From Lentisphaerae bacterium GWF2_50_93 (GTDB taxonomy: Bacteria > Verrucomicrobiota > Lentisphaeria > Victivallales > GWF2-50-93): a stretch of 64,000 nt of DNA. The translations under genes and the position numbers were made by a program. Position 1 is the first letter of the stretch. Each line of letters starts with the position of its first letter. Under the pieces are notes generated by a model. The model did no database searches. It was not told the origin of the DNA and was given only the letters and a program-made list of their open reading frames with translations. The DNA lies in assembly GCA_001804815.1 (NCBI GenBank), contig MHBI01000098.1, forward strand, positions 32,027 to 96,026. The letters are read 5' to 3'. Shown here in pieces: positions 59,598 through 64,000 of this stretch.

Positions 59598-60953
59598 ATG
59601 GAACATACTGTCAAAGCCGCAGATCTCGAAAATAAACTCAACAGCATCAATCTCAAGGAAAGGGAAGTCGCCCTGCATTCCCTCAGGCTGATGATGAACG
59701 ACGGAGAACTCCCGCTTGATCCCGAGAAGAGGCAGATAAACCTCCACTGCCACACATTCTTCTCCTACAACGGCTACGGATACTCGCCGACCTATATCGC
59801 CTGGTGGGCGAAGAAGACCGGCCTTTTCGCCGCTGCGATAGTCGACTTCGACGTACTTGACGGCGTAGATGAATTCCTCAAGGCGTCATGGAGCCTCAAC
59901 CTGCGTTCCGCGGCCGGAATAGAAACCCGTGTATTCATCCCTGAACTCTCCGACAAGGAAATAAATTCCCCCGGCGAACCAGGCATATCGTACCACTGCG
60001 GAATCGGATTTGTGTGCTCCGCGGCCCCTAAAAAATCAGCGCCTTTCCTGCAGAAGCTCAAGACGAATGCAGCGGACAGGACCCGCGACATCGTCAGCAG
60101 GGTCAATGCATATCTCAAGACTGTAGTCGTCGACTTCGACAAGGATGTCCTGCCCCTGACACCGTCAGGCAACGCCACCGAAAGGCATGTTTGTTCCGCA
60201 TACTATAGGAAGGCGGAGGAAATTTTGCCGGACGCCTCATTGCGTTCCGCGTTCTGGTCTGAAAAGCTCCAGACTCCTCCGGACAAGATGTCAAAGATTA
60301 TAAATGATCCGGTACAGCTCCAGAACCTGATACGTTCAAAGACGATGAAGATGGGCGGAGCAGGATATGTCAAGCCCGATCCCAAATCATTCCCCGAGCT
60401 TTCAGACATGAACAAGTTCATCAGGGAATGCGGGGCGGTCCCTGTAGTCGCATGGCTCAACGGTGAATCGGGCGGCGAGAAGAATCCCGGCGAACTGCTT
60501 GATCTGCACATGAAGCGCGGGGCGGAGATGGTCAATATCATACCAGACAGGAACTGGAACTTCCCGGACCCTGAGATCCGGAAGAAGAAGATCGCCGAAC
60601 TCCACAAGTTCATCGAAGCCTCGAAGGAGAGGGACCTGCCGATAATAGTCGGAACAGAAATGAATGCTCCCGGACAGTGCCTGGTCGACAATTTCGAATC
60701 GGATGCGCTCAAGCCTTATCTGGAAGATTTCATCACAGGAGCGGAAATCATCTTCGCGCACACCCTCCTCCAGCACGCCGGAATGGGATACCTGAGCGAC
60801 TGGGCATCGTCGAATTTTGTAACCCGCAGGGACAAAAACGCGTATTACGCTGAAATCGGAAGATCCTGTCTGCCGGCCGCTCTTGACAAAATCGCATTCT
60901 GCGGACCTGAAATGACAAAAGAAAAAGTAATGGAACTAATAAAAGGAAAATAA
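59598..60953 (+). CDS. PHP-domain metal-dependent phosphoesterase-like protein
   Basis: A 451-residue protein. Metal-binding residues of a PHP domain are visible in INLHCHTFFSYNGYGYSP (about residues 50-67), VDFDVLDG, GIETRVF and a late EMNAPG/AHT pair. A large insertion (about 130-260) separates the motifs. Members hydrolyse phosphate esters or act as nucleases, but the substrate here is unknown. A weak ribosome site precedes the ATG. It is followed after 1 nt by a secreted protein gene. Confidence 0.75.
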   Translation: MEHTVKAADLENKLNSINLKEREVALHSLRLMMNDGELPLDPEKRQINLHCHTFFSYNGYGYSPTYIAWWAKKTGLFAAAIVDFDVLDGVDEFLKASWSLNLRSAAGIETRVFIPELSDKEINSPGEPGISYHCGIGFVCSAAPKKSAPFLQKLKTNAADRTRDIVSRVNAYLKTVVVDFDKDVLPLTPSGNATERHVCSAYYRKAEEILPDASLRSAFWSEKLQTPPDKMSKIINDPVQLQNLIRSKTMKMGGAGYVKPDPKSFPELSDMNKFIRECGAVPVVAWLNGESGGEKNPGELLDLHMKRGAEMVNIIPDRNWNFPDPEIRKKKIAELHKFIEASKERDLPIIVGTEMNAPGQCLVDNFESDALKPYLEDFITGAEIIFAHTLLQHAGMGYLSDWASSNFVTRRDKNAYYAEIGRSCLPAALDKIAFCGPEMTKEKVMELIKGK

Positions 60954-60954
60954 C

Positions 60955-62019
60955 ATGAAGAAACTGCTGCTTCTGATCGCTTTCACAGCGCTGTCTGTCT
61001 CTCTCTATGCCCAGACCGAAGAGCTCATGGGTTATGTGCCGGGAAACGTAGACGGTTTCGCATGCCTTGACATCAAGGAGCTCGGGACACATCCTAAGGT
61101 CAAGGAAATGATCGACACGAATCCCGATCCGCAGCTTGCGAAATTCAAGGACAACCTCAAGCAGAACGGAATCGACATCTACAACGCCTTCTCGACCGGC
61201 GTCATATTCTTCAATGGAACCTCGAAGAAGGGCGGAGCAGTTTTCAAGACAGGCATTGATGAAGCCACCTTCAGCAAGCTTATCGACAACAGGGACACCC
61301 AGGACAGCCAGACACAGGTCAAAAGGTCCGCCCTGGACGGGAAAACCATCTACATATTTGAAAAAGGCAAACAGAAGACTTCAGTTGCATATCTGAAGCC
61401 CAATGTGATTGCCATATCCGATCTTCCCGAGGAAGTGCTTAAACTCGCCTCCATCAGCGCCAAGGAAAACGTAACTTCCAATACCAGGCTAATGAATCTC
61501 AGCTCGAAAGCCGACAAGAAATCTCCACTTTGGGCTGTTTTCGTCGCAAACACGAAATCCGATGATGGCAAGAAAAAGAATCCGGATCCAATGCAGCAGA
61601 TGCTCCCGATCGACAACATCCAGGGCGGTCTGCTGAACATGAAATTCACTGGTGATGCCAAAGACACGGTAAACATGGACATCCGTCTCAACTGCAAGGA
61701 AAAAAGCAAGGCGCAGATGCTGACCGTACAGTTCCAGGCAATGGTGATGATGTACATCCCGGCCCTCTCCCAGGGCAACCAGCAGCTTTCGGAACAGCTC
61801 ATGAAGTCCATAAAGTTCACAAACGAGGAGAACGACATCGTGATAAGCGCGGTTATGGATCCGGCGCTCCAGGAAGAACTGAAGAAGATTACTGAATCCA
61901 GTGCCGCCAACATGATGAACGGGCAGCTTCCGGGCCAGGGGATGAAAAAGAAGAAAAGCACTGCAAAAGTCGTTTCCCCCGACGAGCCAGCCCTGCCCCA
62001 GGCTCCTAAGGCTGAATAG
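60955..62019 (+). CDS. Secreted protein of unknown function
   Basis: A 354-residue protein with a signal peptide (about residues 1-19, LYAQ). The mature part is a mixed alpha/beta fold (YVPGNVDGFACLDIKELGTH at the start) similar to periplasmic DUF3352-like proteins, with a lysine- and proline-rich tail. Function is unknown. It begins 1 nt after the PHP gene stop and ends at a strong terminator, so the two form a short operon. Confidence 0.7.
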   Translation: MKKLLLLIAFTALSVSLYAQTEELMGYVPGNVDGFACLDIKELGTHPKVKEMIDTNPDPQLAKFKDNLKQNGIDIYNAFSTGVIFFNGTSKKGGAVFKTGIDEATFSKLIDNRDTQDSQTQVKRSALDGKTIYIFEKGKQKTSVAYLKPNVIAISDLPEEVLKLASISAKENVTSNTRLMNLSSKADKKSPLWAVFVANTKSDDGKKKNPDPMQQMLPIDNIQGGLLNMKFTGDAKDTVNMDIRLNCKEKSKAQMLTVQFQAMVMMYIPALSQGNQQLSEQLMKSIKFTNEENDIVISAVMDPALQEELKKITESSAANMMNGQLPGQGMKKKKSTAKVVSPDEPALPQAPKAE

Positions 62020-62040
62020 CTGCCAGGAATAATTCCACCG

Positions 62041-62073
62041 GAGGGCGGACATAAAAATCCGCCCTCTTTTTTT
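62041..62073 (+). terminator. Rho-independent terminator
   Basis: GAGGGCGGA and TCCGCCCTC form a perfect 9-bp GC-rich stem with an 8-nt loop, followed by seven T residues. It ends the PHP/secreted protein operon. Confidence 0.95.
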
Positions 62074-62134
62074 GTACTATGTTATTCTACGTATTCCATG
62101 CGTAAAGATTGTGGAAGTACTACTTGCAGGCCGC

Positions 62135-62173
62135 TTGACATTAAAAAAATAAAACGTACGTTATTACGCACGT
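62135..62173 (+). promoter_or_regulatory. Promoter and candidate operator of the YefM/YoeB-type pair
   Basis: TTGACA at 62135-62140 is followed by an AT-rich spacer; the -10 is weak (TACGTT, near 62157). ACGTACG (62154-62160) and CGCACGT (62167-62173) form an inverted repeat that would cover the -10. Such sites are typical for self-repression by the antitoxin. Confidence 0.5.
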
Positions 62174-62190
62174 ATGAAAGGAATTTATTT

Positions 62191-62433
62191 ATGACTACAA
62201 TTACAGCGACAAATGCCAGGTCAAGGCTCTATTCCCTTATCGATGAGGCGGCTGAATCGCATATGCCAATACAGATAACCGGAAAAAGACATTCCGGCGT
62301 CCTGATCTCTGAAGAAGACTGGAGGGCAATCCAGGAAACCCTGTATCTCAGCTCCATTCCCGGAATGAAGGAATCAATCATCAAAGGAATGAAGACACCC
62401 GTCAAGAAATGCCGAACGGAGATTAAATGGTGA
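62191..62433 (+). CDS. Phd/YefM-family antitoxin
   Basis: An 80-residue antitoxin beginning MTTITATNARSRLYSLIDEA with the classic beta-helix start, then IQITGKRHSGVLISEEDWRA and a charged tail. AAAGGA lies before the ATG at 62191; a longer frame to 62098 runs through the promoter. It overlaps the toxin gene by 7 nt. Confidence 0.92.
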   Translation: MTTITATNARSRLYSLIDEAAESHMPIQITGKRHSGVLISEEDWRAIQETLYLSSIPGMKESIIKGMKTPVKKCRTEIKW

Positions 62434-62693
62434 GCTGGAAGCTGATCTATGCAAGCCAGGCCCAGAAAGACGCCAAAAAGCTTTCATCATCCGGACTACG
62501 TCCAAAAGCCGAACACATCCTTGAAATTCTGGAGATGAACCCATTCCATACGCCTCCCCCATATGAAAAACTGGTCGGCGACCTGGGCGGCGCGTATTCC
62601 AGACGGATAAATATTAAACACAGGATCGTCTACCAGGTTCTCGCGGAAATCAAGACCGTGAAAGTCGTCCGCATGTGGACGCATTACGAGTGA
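62427..62693 (+). CDS. yoeB: YoeB/Txe-type mRNA interferase toxin
   Basis: An 88-residue toxin of the RelE superfamily, YoeB group: WKLIYASQAQKDAKKL at the start, EKLVGDLGGAYSRRINIKHR in the middle and the C-terminal VVRMWTHYE with the catalytic His-Tyr pair. YoeB cuts mRNA on the ribosome. Its stop codon starts a hairpin (62693-62718). Confidence 0.93.
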   Translation: MVSWKLIYASQAQKDAKKLSSSGLRPKAEHILEILEMNPFHTPPPYEKLVGDLGGAYSRRINIKHRIVYQVLAEIKTVKVVRMWTHYE

Positions 62694-62718
62694 TAAATTT
62701 CCCTGACGGGAAATTTAT
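62693..62718. repeat. Hairpin starting in the yoeB stop codon
   Basis: ATAAATTTCCC and GGGAAATTTAT are perfect 11-bp inverted copies with a TGAC loop. The first base is the last base of the yoeB TGA stop. A hairpin of the same plan starts at the Lrp-type stop (49431-49458). Confidence 0.6.
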
Positions 62719-62798
62719 TGCTCCGACAGAAGCTTGACGAACTCTGTGTTGAAGTAATTAGGCCTTATTCAAGGCTGCATGTTTGATATTTATGACTA

Positions 62799-63305
62799 TC
62801 AGTCTGCGTGGAATCCAATTTTCTTCTTGGGTGGCGGCGGTGGCGGAGCCATAAGATGGCGAATTGCATCGAAGACAACGTCAAACTGCTTGTCATATTT
62901 TGCCTCCAGCTCATCAAGCTTCTTGGCAAGCTCGCGGTTACTGATAAGCATTTCCCTCATCCTCACAAAAGTCTTAATTATCTCGATGTTTATCTGGATT
63001 GCCCTCTTGCTGTTGAGGACGGATGAAAGCATGGCTACGCCCTGTTCAGTGAACACCAGAGGGGCGAAGCGGCGCATCTTGAATTTTGCGGTGCCAAAAT
63101 GGCTCCGCAATTCTATAAACTCCTTATTATTAAGCTGAAACATGAATTCGGAAGGGAAGCGTTCGATGTTCCTCTTTACAGCCCTTACAAGATGTTTGAC
63201 TTCCACGTCGTAGAGTTCCGCCAGATCTGCGTCAAGCATGACCTTGTGGCCCCTGAGAAGCAGGATTTTGCTTTCTATGCGCTCAATCGGTATTAGCTCT
63301 TTCAT
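62799..63305 (-). CDS. ORF6N domain protein
   Basis: A 168-residue protein. The ORF6N domain (about 1-90) has LIPIERIESKILLLRGHKVM, LDADLAELYDVEVKHLVRAV, and RFPSEFMFQLNNKEF, followed by VFTEQGVAMLSSVLNSKRA. A coiled tail and a run of six prolines precede GFHAD at the end. ORF6N proteins are linked to phages and mobile DNA; their function is not settled. AGGA lies before the ATG at 63305; MFEGLIMKE would be a longer variant from 63323. Confidence 0.9.
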   Translation of the reverse strand: MKELIPIERIESKILLLRGHKVMLDADLAELYDVEVKHLVRAVKRNIERFPSEFMFQLNNKEFIELRSHFGTAKFKMRRFAPLVFTEQGVAMLSSVLNSKRAIQINIEIIKTFVRMREMLISNRELAKKLDELEAKYDKQFDVVFDAIRHLMAPPPPPPKKKIGFHAD

Positions 63306-64000
63306 GATAAGTCCTTCAAACAATTACAGCCTCGAACATACATCTAACAACAGATTTTTCAAATCTATGCTGGTACGGAGTCGCACCGATGCCGTAATTA
63401 TAAATCATGAAGGGATTGAATAATATAGCCTGTGGTTTCAACCACAGGTCATATATGCAAAAAATGGTACGTCCTGTGGGGAAGGAAGGAATATATTTCG
63501 CCCCTTCAGGGCGAATCTTCTTTGGACTCGATACCTATGGTTGAAACCCTGTCTACTATACGCATTTCCCTGTACTGTCCACGTCACTCTTTCCGTTTCT
63601 TCTGTCTTTTCATCTTTACGTCAGGCACTCCGGCCTGACTTTGGACTGCGGTGATTATTCACCGCTTTGTTTTTACAGCTGTTCGTCACACCATGGCATT
63701 TAGCAAAGGCGAAAGCTATTATCTTCTCCACGGTGCCAACGGAATCCAAAGCGCAGAATGATCTGCGCAGTCCAAAGATTCGTCCTCCGAATGGAGGACT
63801 CATCATAAAGAATTCTAAGCAGAGTCAAAAAATGCGTATAGTAGACAGGGTTGAAGCCATAAGCTATGATATTGAACGCATTCCATGCGTAAGGGATAAA
63901 GAAAGTATACGCACGCTAAAGACCTTATGTTAAACATAGAATAGTTAGAAAAAGCCTTCTCCCTTCTTAAATTATAACAGCTTAAGAAAAAGAAAGGAGA
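63306..64000. repeat. Repeat region with a 20-bp inverted repeat and several hairpins
   Basis: No gene is supported. CCCTGTCTACTATACGCATT (63547-63566) is repeated as its exact reverse complement at 63831-63850, enclosing about 265 nt with a GCGGTGA/TCACCGC hairpin (about 63648-63664), GCGCAG/CTGCGC (about 63751-63770) and GTCCTCC/GGAGGAC (63782-63799). CCTGTGGTT/AACCACAGG (63428-63447) lies outside. The arrangement looks like a non-coding mobile or structured element. Confidence 0.65.

Noticed and set aside
63621..63806. Minus-strand 61-codon frame
   Set aside because: It lies within a repeat element made of hairpins; the coding look is accidental.
63776..63806. Active hammerhead ribozyme
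   Set aside because: Two core positions are changed (C3 and the last A of GAAA), and no NUH cleavage site pairs correctly; kept only as a resemblance.

Overview
This window is bacterial chromosome from a Gram-negative-like organism (standard code, Shine-Dalgarno starts, lipoproteins with lipoboxes, signal peptides). Its ECF sigma factor tied to an alpha-2-macroglobulin protein, SpoIIE/RsbW/STAS regulators, DUF6062 protein, GH16 and heparinase-type polysaccharide enzymes and many small palindromic repeats resemble uncultivated PVC-type bacteria (Lentisphaerota or relatives). That placement is an inference with low confidence; the window has no rRNA or other decisive marker.

Layout. 1-2253 (minus): ECF sigma factor overlapping a membrane-anchored alpha-2-macroglobulin gene cut by the window edge. 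2462-7670 (plus): Phd/ParE-type toxin-antitoxin pair, mutS, a class I aminotransferase and an aldose-1-epimerase-like gene. 7848-12572: RRM/RGG protein with promoter and terminator, a GT-C-like membrane protein, and a secreted tandem EEP-domain protein. 12642-14088: DUF1016 remnant, HepT/MntA module, arfB. 14189-20615: a partner-switching set (SpoIIE-type phosphatase, RsbW-like kinase, STAS protein), an acylating aldehyde dehydrogenase and a PAS sensor with a CxxC/CxxC tail. 21996-30264 (minus): nine genes for NAD salvage and ADP-ribose metabolism (pncB, nrtR, pncA, SPFH protein, NAD-kinase-like, macro domain, ADP-ribosylglycohydrolase, pnuC, nadR), with a palindrome-covered promoter in front of nrtR. 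30421-33325: YD-repeat lipoprotein, two membrane proteins, a repeat-packed 0.9 kb and tRNA-Leu(CAA). 33477-36624: lipoprotein, folC, coiled-coil secreted protein, rfbB. 36785-42111 (minus): pheA, hisC, an MFS transporter fused to an RsbW-like ATPase domain, a GH16 remnant and tyrA. 42511-46205: a spermidine-synthase-like pair split into two genes and a heparinase II/III-like protein. 46575-50645: priA, Lrp regulator, aminotransferase. 50758-57006: sugar oxidoreductase and isomerase, RHH/VapC pair, a large unknown anchored protein, DUF4143 ATPase. 57072-62019: metH lacking the activation domain, PHP protein, secreted unknown. 62191-64000: YefM/YoeB-type pair, ORF6N protein and a repeat region.

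Themes. Housekeeping genes are interleaved with four toxin-antitoxin pairs, several gene remnants and many structured repeats. The clearest coherent systems are the NrtR-type NAD island and the partner-switching proteins, whose ATPase domain recurs fused to a transporter 21 kb away. Many gaps are filled by hairpin elements; one family is bounded by AAGTAGG/CCTACTT and supplies the stop codon of at least two genes.
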